A DNA stretch of 64,000 nt from positions 248,001 to 312,000 of the forward strand of contig CAIMLR010000028.1 in assembly GCA_903842345.1 (NCBI GenBank), in the 5' to 3' direction. The first letter of the stretch is position 1. Each line of letters begins with the position of its first letter. The translations under genes and the position numbers were made by a program. The stretch is from an uncultured Myxococcales bacterium. GTDB lineage: Bacteria > Myxococcota_A > UBA9042. The notes below the pieces were generated by a model, which had not been told where the DNA came from, searched no databases, and saw nothing but the letters and a program-made list of their open reading frames with translations. Shown in pieces: positions 46,158 to 54,853 of this stretch.

Positions 46158-48002
46158 TCAGCGGATCACGATGCTGGCCACGGAAATGCCGAGCATCCGC
46201 GAATCCGGGCCGTAGCCGATGGCGTCGGGCCGCTGCGGCCGGCCGATGCTCAGGTCGATGCGCCATTGCGGCTGCTGGGCAAGCTCCGCCGGTACGCCGA
46301 GCACGTAGCGCCCCGGCTTGGCCACCTCCCAGCGACCGATGAACGTGCCATTGACGCGTACGTCCACCGGCTGCGGCGCCCGCGATGCGCCGAGGAACGC
46401 GCTCATCTCCACTTCCAGCTTCCGCTCCTGCGCGACCGGCGGCAGCGCCAGCACCAGCGCAGCCTCCGGCGCCATCGTCCACGTGCCGTTGGCCTCGGGA
46501 TTCGCCCAGCCGCGCAGGAGGTACGGCAGCGCGTTGCCTTTCTCCGTGCAATCGATCCGCGTCCCCGGCGAGTAGGGCGCGACCGGCTGCCACAGCCCGG
46601 CCAGGAACTCCGCGCGCGGCCAATTCCACATCCGCGCCGACTCGCTTTCCGCGTGCGGCCACGTGTGCCACCGCCACGTCTCCGTGTTCCAGGCGCCATC
46701 GACGTGCAGCAGGATCGCCACCAGTGACGTGACGACAAGCCCCGCAACCGTCCCCGCGCCCCGGCGCGCGCGCCTCGCCTCCAGGTCCGCGCGCCACGCC
46801 GCCAGCGCCTGCGCGAGGAGCAGGGCGAAAACCGGCACGACGTCGGTCATCAGCCGCGGACCGTAGGAACCGCCGCCCGTCCACATCGGGTTCAGGGAGA
46901 TCAGGATCCAATGGACCGCGACGTAGGCAAGCGCCCAAACGGTCAGGCGCGGCTGGGAAATCGACTTCCGGTGGCGGATCAGCAGCCACGCCACGGGCAG
47001 CAGCCACGCGCAGTACAGCAGCGTCCCCCGCTGCGGGCTCACCAGATTGCCCGCGAGCGCCTGCAGGAACTCCGGATTGCCCAACGGGTGGCGGTAGTAC
47101 GGCGGCAGCGGATGGCCCCAGACCGTCCACGCCCACAGCCAGAACGGCGTGAGCCACACGAGCACGGTCAGCCCAAAGCGCAGCGGCAGGCGGGCCAGAA
47201 AGAGCCGCGGCCAGGACTGCCACGGTCCCGGCGCGGCGCGATGCGCGTGGTCAAGCAGGAGCAGACCGGTCGCCGCCACTGCGAGGCTGTAGCTCGGCCG
47301 GAGGAGATAGAGCCACGCCGCCAGCGTGCCCAACAACTCCGGCGACACGGACTTGCCCGCCATCAGTCGGCGCAGCTGCAGCAGCAGCAGCGTGAGCACC
47401 AGCACGCCCCACGTGTGGCTCCAGAGCGCGCGACTCGCGGTGCTGAGCAGCGGGGAGCCCAGCCCCACAACGACCGGCACCATCCAGTTCCACGGCGCCG
47501 GCAGCCACGCGCGCGCCAGCAACCAGAGCAACAGCACCGTCGCGGCCGTCAGCAGCGCCGCCAGTTCGTGCTGCAGGCGCTCGTCGTGCCACGGCGCGTA
47601 GCCATGACTCGGCGAGAGCACGGTTTGGCCGCGGGACTCCTGCCACGCCAGCAGCGGCGCGGAGAGCAGCGGCGTCCCCGGCGGATAGTGCGACACCACG
47701 TGGCCGTGCGCGGCGTCCAACTGATAGGGATAGCGCGGCTCGGGCGCGCCCGCGGCGTCCGGCACGAGCGTGAATGGCAGGTCGTACGCGTCAAGCAGGA
47801 AGGTGCCGCGATGCAGCAGCGCGTGGCTCACGAGCAACGTGTAGCGCGAGTCGGCGAGCTGCGTGACCGGCGCAGTCCAGTACAGCCAGCCCAGCAGCGC
47901 CGTCAGGAGCAGCGCGACCGGTGTCCCAAGCTGGCGCAAGCGCGCTGCGTGGCGATTCGGCTGCGGCGAATGCTTGACCGGTGTCCGGGCTTTCTGCTGC
48001 AA
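46158..48002 (-). CDS. GT-C membrane glycosyltransferase with C-terminal beta-sandwich
   Basis: The 614-residue protein is hydrophobic for most of its length, with roughly ten membrane helices between residues 22 and 400. The first luminal loop carries the GT-C pattern (DSRYTLLVSHALLHRGTF ... YPPGTPLLSAPLLAW). The helices are PMT/ArnT-like. The last 110 residues form a soluble beta-sandwich (VDVRVNGTFIGRWEVAKPGR, DSRMLGISVASIVI), as seen in several bacterial GT-C enzymes. It would transfer a sugar from a polyprenyl-phosphate donor at the periplasmic face. I chose a TTG at 48002 as start, preceded by GGGGAAG; a TTG at 48026 is an alternative. It lies convergent to the copper enzyme gene. Confidence 0.8.
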   Translation of the reverse strand: MQQKARTPVKHSPQPNRHAARLRQLGTPVALLLTALLGWLYWTAPVTQLADSRYTLLVSHALLHRGTFLLDAYDLPFTLVPDAAGAPEPRYPYQLDAAHGHVVSHYPPGTPLLSAPLLAWQESRGQTVLSPSHGYAPWHDERLQHELAALLTAATVLLLWLLARAWLPAPWNWMVPVVVGLGSPLLSTASRALWSHTWGVLVLTLLLLQLRRLMAGKSVSPELLGTLAAWLYLLRPSYSLAVAATGLLLLDHAHRAAPGPWQSWPRLFLARLPLRFGLTVLVWLTPFWLWAWTVWGHPLPPYYRHPLGNPEFLQALAGNLVSPQRGTLLYCAWLLPVAWLLIRHRKSISQPRLTVWALAYVAVHWILISLNPMWTGGGSYGPRLMTDVVPVFALLLAQALAAWRADLEARRARRGAGTVAGLVVTSLVAILLHVDGAWNTETWRWHTWPHAESESARMWNWPRAEFLAGLWQPVAPYSPGTRIDCTEKGNALPYLLRGWANPEANGTWTMAPEAALVLALPPVAQERKLEVEMSAFLGASRAPQPVDVRVNGTFIGRWEVAKPGRYVLGVPAELAQQPQWRIDLSIGRPQRPDAIGYGPDSRMLGISVASIVIR

Positions 48003-48185
48003 CTTCTTCCCCGCCGTTTCGTTCAACCCGTCTGGCCCGCGAGCATAGTCGCGCGGCCGACCGAGATCCACCCGCCCGCGCTTCGCCGTTGGCAAATGCC
48101 GGCGGTTGACAGGCCGTTGCGCCAGCGGGAGTCTACCCGCCCGACGTGGCCGCCTTTGTCGCCCGTGCTCCCGCCCTGAGGTCCC

Positions 48186-50369
48186 ATGCGCTGGCTGTCC
48201 GTTCTGCTGCTGACCCTGACCGCGCCGGTCCTCGCCGCGCCTCCGGTCGATCCGTTCCTCCAGCAGTATGCGCAGACTCGGCGGTTCAGCAGCGGGCGGC
48301 CGTTGCAGCCGCAGATTGCCCCGGACGACAAGACGATCCTGTTCCTCCGTGCGCAGCCGACCGCCAACAAGCAGACGCTCTTCGCCTTTGACGTCGCGAC
48401 CGGGGCGACGCGCGAGATCCTGACGCCGGAGGCGATTCTGCAGGGCGCCGAGGAAACGCTGTCGGCGGCGGAGAAGGCGCGGCGCGAGCGGATGCGCGTG
48501 TCGAGCCGCGGTTTTGCCGGATTCCAGCTGTCCGAAGATGGCGCGCGGATCCTGCTGTCTCTCTCCGGCAAGTCGTACGTGGTGGCGCGTGCCGATGGCC
48601 ATGTGACGGAACTCAAGGGCAGCGCTGGCGCCCTGGATCCGCAGTTTTCGCCCGATGGCGGGCACGTCGCCTATGTGCGCGACAACGATGTGTACCAGGT
48701 TGACCTCGCGACCGGCCGCGAACAGCGCGTGACGACCGGCGGAAGCGCGCAAAACGCCCACGGCGTCGCAGAATTCGTCGCGCAAGAAGAGATGAAGCGG
48801 ATGACCGGCTACTGGTGGAGTCCAGACAGCCAGTTCATCGCGTTTGCGGAAGTTGACACGTCGCCCGTGGAGAAGCTGACGATTGTCGACGTCATGCATC
48901 CCGAGAATGGCGGCGAGACCGTGGCGTATCCGCGTCCGGGCAAGGCCAACGCGGTCGTGCGGCTGGGCATCGTGCCGGCGACGGGCGGCAAGGTCACGTG
49001 GGTGCGCTGGGACGCGCAGGCGCTGCCGTACCTGGCGACCGCGACGTGGCAGAAGGGCGCGCCGTTGACGCTGGTTGTGCAGAACCGCGCGCAGACGTCC
49101 GAGCAGGTGCTGGCGGTGGAGGCGAAGACCGGCACGACCCGCACCCTCCTGACGGAGACCGACCCGGCGTGGCTGAATCTCGACCAGGATTTTCCCCGCT
49201 GGCTCGCCGATGGCCGCGGCTTTCTCTGGTACACGGAGCGCAATGGTGGGCCGGAAGTGGTGGAATATCGAGCGGATGGCGCGCTCGTGCGGACGTGGGT
49301 CAAGCCCACGGCGGGATGGCGGACATTTGCCGGATACGTCGCGCACGACCGGACCCTGTATTTTTCCGGCGACGTCGATCCGACGCAATCGCACGTTTGG
49401 CGCGTGACCGATGCCGGCGCGCCCGTGCGCATCGACACGGGCGAGCACGCGCCCGCGACGGAGATGGCGACGGCGGTGGCGAAGTCCGGTTCGCTGCTCG
49501 TGGCGACTTCGCAGACGGATCGGACGCTGCCCAAGCTGCTGGTGCTGCGGTCTGACGGCGGCAACCTCGGCGAATTGCCGTCACTCGTGCTGCCGCCGCC
49601 GTTTGCGCCGCAACTGGAGTTCTTCACGGTGGGCGGCGCGGCGTTCCACGCCATGCTCTTTCGGCCGCACGGCGCCAAGCCGGGCGTCAAATTGCCGACG
49701 ATTGTCAGCGTTTACGGCGGTCCGACGACCACGGTCGTCCGTCACGCGATGCGCGAAAACCTGCTCGACCAGTGGCTCGCGGATCAGGGGTTCCTCGTCG
49801 TGCGCGTCGATGGGCGCGGGACGCCGCTGCGCACGACCGCGTGGGAGCGCGCGGTGCACCGCGATTTTGCCACCGTGCCGCTGGACGACCAGATCGCCGG
49901 GTTGCAGGCGTTGGCGCAGCGCGTGCCGGAGATTGATCTGCAGCGCGTCGGCATCTACGGCTGGAGCTTTGGCGGCTACCTCGCGGCGCTGGCGGCGCTG
50001 AAAAGGCCGGACGTCTTCAAGGCGGCGGTGGCGGGCGCGCCGGTCGTCGATTGGGCGGACTACGACACGCACTACACCGAGCGCTACCTCGGCTTGCCGG
50101 ACGCGCATCCGGAAGCCTATGCCAGGAGTTCGCTGCTGACCTACGCCAGCGATGCGGCGCTGCCCATCGGCGCGCTGCTCTTGATCCACGGCACGGCGGA
50201 CGACAACGTGTACTTTTTTCACACGCTCAAGCTGTCCAACGCGCTCTTTCTCGCTGGCAAGCCGCATGAAATCCTGCCGCTCAGCGGCCTCACGCACATG
50301 GTCCCCGATCCGCTGGTGACGCAGCGCGAGTACGAGCGGGTGCTCTCCTTCTTCCGCGCGCGGTTGTGA
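48186..50369 (+). CDS. Dipeptidyl peptidase IV-type serine protease (S9B)
   Basis: The 727-residue protein has a Sec signal peptide (MRWLSVLLLTLTAPVLAAP) and then an eight-bladed beta-propeller (about 35-480) with the double-Glu motif GVAEFVAQEE near residue 200, which binds the substrate N-terminus in DPP4. The alpha/beta-hydrolase part has the nucleophile in GIYGWSFGGYLA (Ser594), Asp in HGTADDNVYFFHTLK near 672 and His in SGLTHMVPDP near 704. It would remove X-Pro or X-Ala dipeptides from peptides in the periplasm or outside. It is translationally coupled (GTGA) to the acyltransferase gene. A candidate promoter starts at TTGACA 48106. Confidence 0.93.
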   Translation: MRWLSVLLLTLTAPVLAAPPVDPFLQQYAQTRRFSSGRPLQPQIAPDDKTILFLRAQPTANKQTLFAFDVATGATREILTPEAILQGAEETLSAAEKARRERMRVSSRGFAGFQLSEDGARILLSLSGKSYVVARADGHVTELKGSAGALDPQFSPDGGHVAYVRDNDVYQVDLATGREQRVTTGGSAQNAHGVAEFVAQEEMKRMTGYWWSPDSQFIAFAEVDTSPVEKLTIVDVMHPENGGETVAYPRPGKANAVVRLGIVPATGGKVTWVRWDAQALPYLATATWQKGAPLTLVVQNRAQTSEQVLAVEAKTGTTRTLLTETDPAWLNLDQDFPRWLADGRGFLWYTERNGGPEVVEYRADGALVRTWVKPTAGWRTFAGYVAHDRTLYFSGDVDPTQSHVWRVTDAGAPVRIDTGEHAPATEMATAVAKSGSLLVATSQTDRTLPKLLVLRSDGGNLGELPSLVLPPPFAPQLEFFTVGGAAFHAMLFRPHGAKPGVKLPTIVSVYGGPTTTVVRHAMRENLLDQWLADQGFLVVRVDGRGTPLRTTAWERAVHRDFATVPLDDQIAGLQALAQRVPEIDLQRVGIYGWSFGGYLAALAALKRPDVFKAAVAGAPVVDWADYDTHYTERYLGLPDAHPEAYARSSLLTYASDAALPIGALLLIHGTADDNVYFFHTLKLSNALFLAGKPHEILPLSGLTHMVPDPLVTQREYERVLSFFRARL

Positions 50370-51214
50370 CGCCGATGCCGTACCATCCCGACACGCATGA
50401 TTGGTGGCTGGACGAACGGCAATTCGCCCGCTCGCTGGCTCTCGCGCGGCTGATGCGCGCGTACTTTCGGCCGATCTACAGCGGTTTTGAGGCGCTGCGG
50501 TCGACCCGGGGCATGTTGCTCGTCGCCAATCACGGCCTGTTTGGCCACGAGCTGCCGCTGCTGCAGCTCGGCGTTCACGAGGCCGCGGGTCGGTCGCTGC
50601 GGTCGTTTTCTGACCACGTGCTGTTCATCGTGCCGCCGGTTCGGGACGTCCTGATGGGCATGGGCGTCTGCGAAGGGACGCCGGCGGTCGCGCATCGTCT
50701 GCTGACGCGCGGGGAGATCGCCTACACGTGCCCGGGCGGAGCGCGCGAGGCTTTGGCGCCGGTCCGCGATCGCTACAAGCTGTATTGGGAAGGACGCTAC
50801 GGCTTTGTGCGGTCGGCGATTCGCGCCGGGGCGGCCATCGTGCCGTTGGCGATGATCGGCATCGACGAGACGTACCGCCAAGTGCTGGACGCGGAAGCGG
50901 TGCGGGCGACCCTGCCGGGCAAGGCGATTGCGCGCCTGCTGGGCGAGAAATACGTCATGCCGCTCTACCTGGGCGTGGGGCCGCTGCCGTTGCCGCAGCG
51001 CCTGCATTTTCTCGCGGGGACGCCGATTGCGGTGCCCGACGATCCGGCGGCGGCCGACGACGAAGCGCTGGTGCGGACCCTGCACGCGGCTGCCCAGCGC
51101 CAGACTGAGCAGCTGATCGACGAGGGTTTGGCGGCGCGGGAAGAGCGGCGGCGGACGGCGCAGCCCGGCGCGGCGATGGCGCTGGACGAGTTGACGCGCT
51201 GGTTGGCGGGATGA
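50366..51214 (+). CDS. PlsC/DAGAT-like lysophospholipid or glycerol acyltransferase
   Basis: The 282-residue protein starts at a GTG that overlaps the DPP4 stop. Acyltransferase block I is LLVANHGLFGHELPLL near residues 50-65 (the catalytic His-containing NHG motif; the canonical HX4D is replaced by His followed at six residues by Glu). Block III is YTCPGGAREAL near 120, the PGGxRE form typical of DAGAT/TMEM68-like enzymes rather than FPEGTRS of PlsC. The C-terminal region carries VPLAMIGIDETY and LPLPQRLHFLAGTPI. The enzyme likely esterifies a lipid acceptor at the cytoplasmic membrane; substrate not known. Confidence 0.83.
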   Translation: MTPMPYHPDTHDWWLDERQFARSLALARLMRAYFRPIYSGFEALRSTRGMLLVANHGLFGHELPLLQLGVHEAAGRSLRSFSDHVLFIVPPVRDVLMGMGVCEGTPAVAHRLLTRGEIAYTCPGGAREALAPVRDRYKLYWEGRYGFVRSAIRAGAAIVPLAMIGIDETYRQVLDAEAVRATLPGKAIARLLGEKYVMPLYLGVGPLPLPQRLHFLAGTPIAVPDDPAAADDEALVRTLHAAAQRQTEQLIDEGLAAREERRRTAQPGAAMALDELTRWLAG

Positions 51215-51258
51215 TCGCAGCCGACCTATGCGCTTAAGATATTGAAATTGTGCGGTTG

Positions 51259-51287
51259 TTGACGCGCCGATCGGGCCGGTCCAGACT
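51259..51287 (+). promoter_or_regulatory. Possible promoter of the GT-C-like membrane protein gene
   Basis: TTGACG (51259-51264) and CAGACT (51282-51287) are 17 bp apart, 30 bases before the ATG at 51317. An AT-rich patch (GATATTGAAATTG) just upstream could act as an UP element. Confidence 0.3.
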
Positions 51288-51316
51288 GCCGTAGTTGTCA
51301 GGCGCGGACGGGCGAA

Positions 51317-52927
51317 ATGGAACACACAGAGGCTGCCCGCGAGACCCCGATTGCCCCCGTGCGGTCGCCGCCGAATCGGTCGCTGTGGATCGCGCTGGCG
51401 GTGGCCACGCTCGGCTGTCTCTGGCCGCTGTGGGCCGTCGACATGCTGCCCATCGTCGACTTGCCGCAACACTTGGCGACGGTGCGCATCCTGCGCGACC
51501 TGCACACGCCGGGCTGGGGCATGGACGCCTACTACCAGCTCGATTTGGCGCGCACCCAGTACCTCGGCTGGTATGCGCTCGCCGTGCTGCTTTCGCACGT
51601 CATGGCGATTGAGACCGCGGCGAAAGTGCTGCTTTCCGCCTATGTCTTCGCGCTGCCGCTGGCGGTCTTCGTCTACCTGCGCGCGCATCGCCGCGACCCG
51701 ACGTGGGCGATTTTCGCGGTGCCGCTCGCGCTCAACGACTCCCTGTGGATGGGCTTCTGCAACTACGTGACGGCGATTCCGGTGCTGTTCCTCTGGCTGG
51801 CGGCGACCCAAGCCGCGCTGGATGCGCCGTCGCGGCGGCGTTGGGTGCTGCTGGCGTTCCTGCCCATCGCCGTCTATTTTCTCCACGCCCAAGCGCTGTT
51901 GCACGGCGTGCTGCTGGTGTTCTTGACGGTCCTCGTGCACCCCAACGGTCTGCGGACGCGCATCGGCCTGCGGACGCTCGCGCACGTGGTGCCGGCCCTG
52001 TTGCTGTTTGCCGGCTGGGCGCTGGGCTCGACGATCCTCGCCTCGCAGTCCGGCTGGGCGGCGACGCGCGCGGGTCACAATGAGCCGAGTTCGGCGCTCC
52101 TCTACTGGCCGTGGCCGGTTCGCTTTTCCCGGCTGCCCGATTCGCTCACGGACCTCTACCACGACCACATGGACCAACAAATCTTCGCCGGGCTGCTGCT
52201 GCTGGCCGTGGGCGGCGTGCTGTACGGCGTGCTGGACGAGCGCGGTCGGTCCCTGCCGGCGCCGGCGATTCAGCGCCGTTTCGCCGCGCCCGAGTGGGCC
52301 GCGTTGCTGACGCTCGTGCTCTATTTTGCCGCGCCGACGCGCTACAAGTGGATCTACGCCATCAACGCGCGGGTCGTGCCGATTCTCGCCGTCCTGCTTG
52401 TGGCGATGTGCGCCCGCGTGTGGGTGCCGCGGCGCGGGATGTTGCTGATCCCCGGCGTTGTGCTCGCCGTCGCGCTCGGCTTGCTCCACGCCGATCGGTT
52501 TGCGCTCTTCAACCTGGAAGCCAAGCCGGCGCGCGCGCTCTTGCAGACGTTGCCGCAGGGCCAGCGCGGCGTCGGCATCCTGTTCAACCCGACGAGCGTC
52601 GTGACGAGCAACGCTCCGTTCCTGCATTTTGCCCAGTACGGCGTTGTGGACCGCGGCGGCATGGCGGATTTCTCGTTTGCCAACTATCCGCAATCGCCGG
52701 TCGTGTTCACGCCGCCCGGCCCGCCGAATCTGCCGGTGCGGTTTGAAAAACACCCGGAGCGGTTCACGATGCGCGACCACGGCTGGTGGTACGACTGGTA
52801 CCTCGTGCGCGACTATGGCCCGGAAGTGCGGATGCCGCTGTTCCTGGATGGTCCGGATCAGGTCGATGGCGGCGAGCGCCGTGGGCTGTGGCAGCTCTTC
52901 AGGCGCAAGACGCCGCGCACGCAGTAG
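51317..52927 (+). CDS. Polytopic membrane protein, GT-C-like
   Basis: The 536-residue protein has about eleven hydrophobic helices (for example SLWIALAVATLGCLWPLW, WVLLAFLPIAVYF, IPGVVLAVALGLLHA). The motif VDMLPIVDLPQHLATVR in the first periplasmic loop fits the Asp-containing catalytic loop of GT-C glycosyltransferases. The last 130 residues are soluble. No close family is recognised; a role in adding sugars to a lipid-linked or cell-surface glycan fits its position facing the glycan operon, with only 9 bases between the two stops. It could also be a transporter of unknown type. Confidence 0.75.
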   Translation: MEHTEAARETPIAPVRSPPNRSLWIALAVATLGCLWPLWAVDMLPIVDLPQHLATVRILRDLHTPGWGMDAYYQLDLARTQYLGWYALAVLLSHVMAIETAAKVLLSAYVFALPLAVFVYLRAHRRDPTWAIFAVPLALNDSLWMGFCNYVTAIPVLFLWLAATQAALDAPSRRRWVLLAFLPIAVYFLHAQALLHGVLLVFLTVLVHPNGLRTRIGLRTLAHVVPALLLFAGWALGSTILASQSGWAATRAGHNEPSSALLYWPWPVRFSRLPDSLTDLYHDHMDQQIFAGLLLLAVGGVLYGVLDERGRSLPAPAIQRRFAAPEWAALLTLVLYFAAPTRYKWIYAINARVVPILAVLLVAMCARVWVPRRGMLLIPGVVLAVALGLLHADRFALFNLEAKPARALLQTLPQGQRGVGILFNPTSVVTSNAPFLHFAQYGVVDRGGMADFSFANYPQSPVVFTPPGPPNLPVRFEKHPERFTMRDHGWWYDWYLVRDYGPEVRMPLFLDGPDQVDGGERRGLWQLFRRKTPRTQ

Positions 52928-52936
52928 TCGGGTTGG

Positions 52937-53677
52937 CTACTCGCCAGTTTCCCACGGCAAGTAAATCTTCCGGTCCTGCCGGAAAGTCTCCTGCGCATCG
53001 GCATAATCCGCCGGCCGGCCAATATCCAGCCAACGGCCATGGCGCCAGTCAAACGTGCCAATCGGATCGCCGGCCTTGAGCATCGCCAGCACCAAATCGT
53101 CAAAACCGAACTTCTGGCCCGGCTTGAAGTAGTTCAGCACCCGCCGGTTCATGGCGTACACGCCCATCGACACCTGATTCTGGATGGCCGGCTTCTCCCG
53201 GAACGCCGTGACCTGGCCCGACGCATCCGTCTCCAGCACGCCGAATTCGGACCGCACCTCGCGCACGAACGTCGCCACCGTCAGCGTGCGGCCGCTCGCC
53301 GCGTGCTGCGCGCGGATGGCCGTGAAGTCGATGTCGCTCAACACGTCGCCATTGAGCACCAGAAAATTCTCCGGCAGCATGTCCTTGGCCAGCGCCAGCG
53401 GCCCCACGGTGCCCAGCGGTTCCTGTTCGCGCTGGTAGACCAGCTCCAGACCGTAGCGTGAACCGTCGCCGAGCACCGCTTCAATCAGGTGCCCCAGGTG
53501 GCCAATCGACACGATGACGCGCTGGATCCCGTGGTGCGCCAACTGCCGCAGCAGGACCTCGGCAATCGCGTCCTTGTCGATCGGCACCAGCGGCTTGGGA
53601 ATGAACGCCGTGTATGGATACAGCCGCGAGCCAACGCCGCCCGCGAGCATGACCGCAGTGACCGGAAGGGGCGCCAT
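52937..53677 (-). CDS. Nucleotidyltransferase for NDP-sugar synthesis
   Basis: The 246-residue protein has the GT-A-like nucleotidyltransferase signature: MLAGGVGSRLYPYT at residues 10-23, FIPKPLVPI, LGTVGPLALAKD, FLVLNGDVLSDID and FREKP. Such enzymes make NDP-sugars from NTP and sugar 1-phosphate (glucose-1-phosphate thymidylyl-, mannose-1-phosphate guanylyl- or heptose-type). The chain is short, lacking the C-terminal beta-helix of GlmU. Its ATG directly follows the TAG stop of the aminotransferase gene, so it is the last of six coupled genes for surface glycan synthesis. Confidence 0.9.
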   Translation of the reverse strand: MAPLPVTAVMLAGGVGSRLYPYTAFIPKPLVPIDKDAIAEVLLRQLAHHGIQRVIVSIGHLGHLIEAVLGDGSRYGLELVYQREQEPLGTVGPLALAKDMLPENFLVLNGDVLSDIDFTAIRAQHAASGRTLTVATFVREVRSEFGVLETDASGQVTAFREKPAIQNQVSMGVYAMNRRVLNYFKPGQKFGFDDLVLAMLKAGDPIGTFDWRHGRWLDIGRPADYADAQETFRQDRKIYLPWETGE

Positions 53678-54853
53678 CTAGGCCTCCGCCAGCGCGCGCC
53701 GCAGCGCATCGGCGACGAGCTGCACGTCCGCGCGCGTCATGGACGGATAGAGCGGCAAGGTCAGGATGCGCGGCGTCAAGGAATCCGTCACGGCCAGACC
53801 ATCGCGGCGCAGCATGTCCGACTGGCTGTGGTAGGCGAAGGTGTGAATCGGCCGATAGTGGATCGACGTCTGGATGCCGGCGTCGCGCAGCGCGATCTGC
53901 ACCGCCTCGCGCGCCACGCCATCGGGCAGCAGCACGGGCATGATGTGCAGCGCCTGACGCCCCTGCGCCGGTCGGTGCGCAAACGGCACCACGATGCCCG
54001 GAACCGTCGCCAGCGCCTGATTGTACCAGCCCACGACTTCCGCGCGCTTGCCGTTGTTGGCCGGCAGCCGCGCCAACTGGGTGATGCCCATCGCCGCGCG
54101 CATCTCATCGATGCGGTAGTTGAAGCCCAGCTCCACGACGTCGTAGCTGAACGCGTGACCCTTGTGGCGGTCCATCGTCAGCGTGGTCATGCCGTGCGCC
54201 CGGAGGAGCCGCAGCTTCTCCGCCAGCGCCTTGTTGCGCGTGACGACCATGCCGCCTTCGCCGGTCGTCATGTTCTTGTTGGAGAAAAACGAGAAGCAGC
54301 CGATCTCGCCAATCGTGCCCAGCGCGCGCGCGGTGTGATTCGCGTCGATCCAGCCGTCCGCCAGCGGACCGTGGGCGTTGTCCTCGACGATCGCGATGCC
54401 ATTGGAATTCGCCAGCGCCAGCAACGCCACCATGTCGCACGGCTGCCCGGCGTAGTGCACCGGGATGATCGCCTTGGTCCGCGGCGTGATCTTCGCGGCG
54501 ACGTCGGCAATGGAGAGCGTCCAGTCGTTGGGGCTCGTCACGTCGGCGAGCACGACGGTCGCGCCGCAGTACAGCGCCGCGTTGGCGGTTGCCACAAACG
54601 TCAGGCTCGGCACGATGACTTCATCGCCCGGACCCACGCCCAGCGCCACGAGCGCCATGTGCAACGCCAGCGTGCAATTGCCCACGGCAAAGCAGAACGG
54701 CGGATCGGCGCTGTCCAGGGCCTCGGCAAACAGCCGCTCAAAGTTCTGCGTGCGCTCGCCCATCGTCAGCCAGTTGCTTTCCAGCGCCGCCATCACAGCG
54801 TCGCGGTCTTCTTGCGTCAGGCGCAGATCAGACAGGGGAATTTGCCAATTCAT
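53678..54853 (-). CDS. DegT/DnrJ/EryC1-family sugar aminotransferase
   Basis: The 391-residue protein is a PLP-dependent aminotransferase acting on NDP-keto-sugars. Family motifs: IPLSDLRLTQEDRDAV at the N-terminus, VGNCTLALHMALVALGVGPGDEVIVPSLTF, ED-type cofactor site IVEDNAHGPLA, and the Schiff-base lysine at residue 193 in FFSNKNMTTGEGGM; RIDEMRAAMGITQL follows, and HYRPIHTFAYH near the C-terminus. The start ATG overlaps the stop of the upstream glycosyltransferase gene. It supplies an amino sugar for the glycan made by the operon. Confidence 0.93.
   Translation of the reverse strand: MNWQIPLSDLRLTQEDRDAVMAALESNWLTMGERTQNFERLFAEALDSADPPFCFAVGNCTLALHMALVALGVGPGDEVIVPSLTFVATANAALYCGATVVLADVTSPNDWTLSIADVAAKITPRTKAIIPVHYAGQPCDMVALLALANSNGIAIVEDNAHGPLADGWIDANHTARALGTIGEIGCFSFFSNKNMTTGEGGMVVTRNKALAEKLRLLRAHGMTTLTMDRHKGHAFSYDVVELGFNYRIDEMRAAMGITQLARLPANNGKRAEVVGWYNQALATVPGIVVPFAHRPAQGRQALHIMPVLLPDGVAREAVQIALRDAGIQTSIHYRPIHTFAYHSQSDMLRRDGLAVTDSLTPRILTLPLYPSMTRADVQLVADALRRALAEA

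Noticed and set aside
48003-49448. Upstream extension of the GT-C frame over the DPP4 gene
   Set aside because: It lacks membrane or family motifs and is antisense to a full peptidase; the start was set at 48002.
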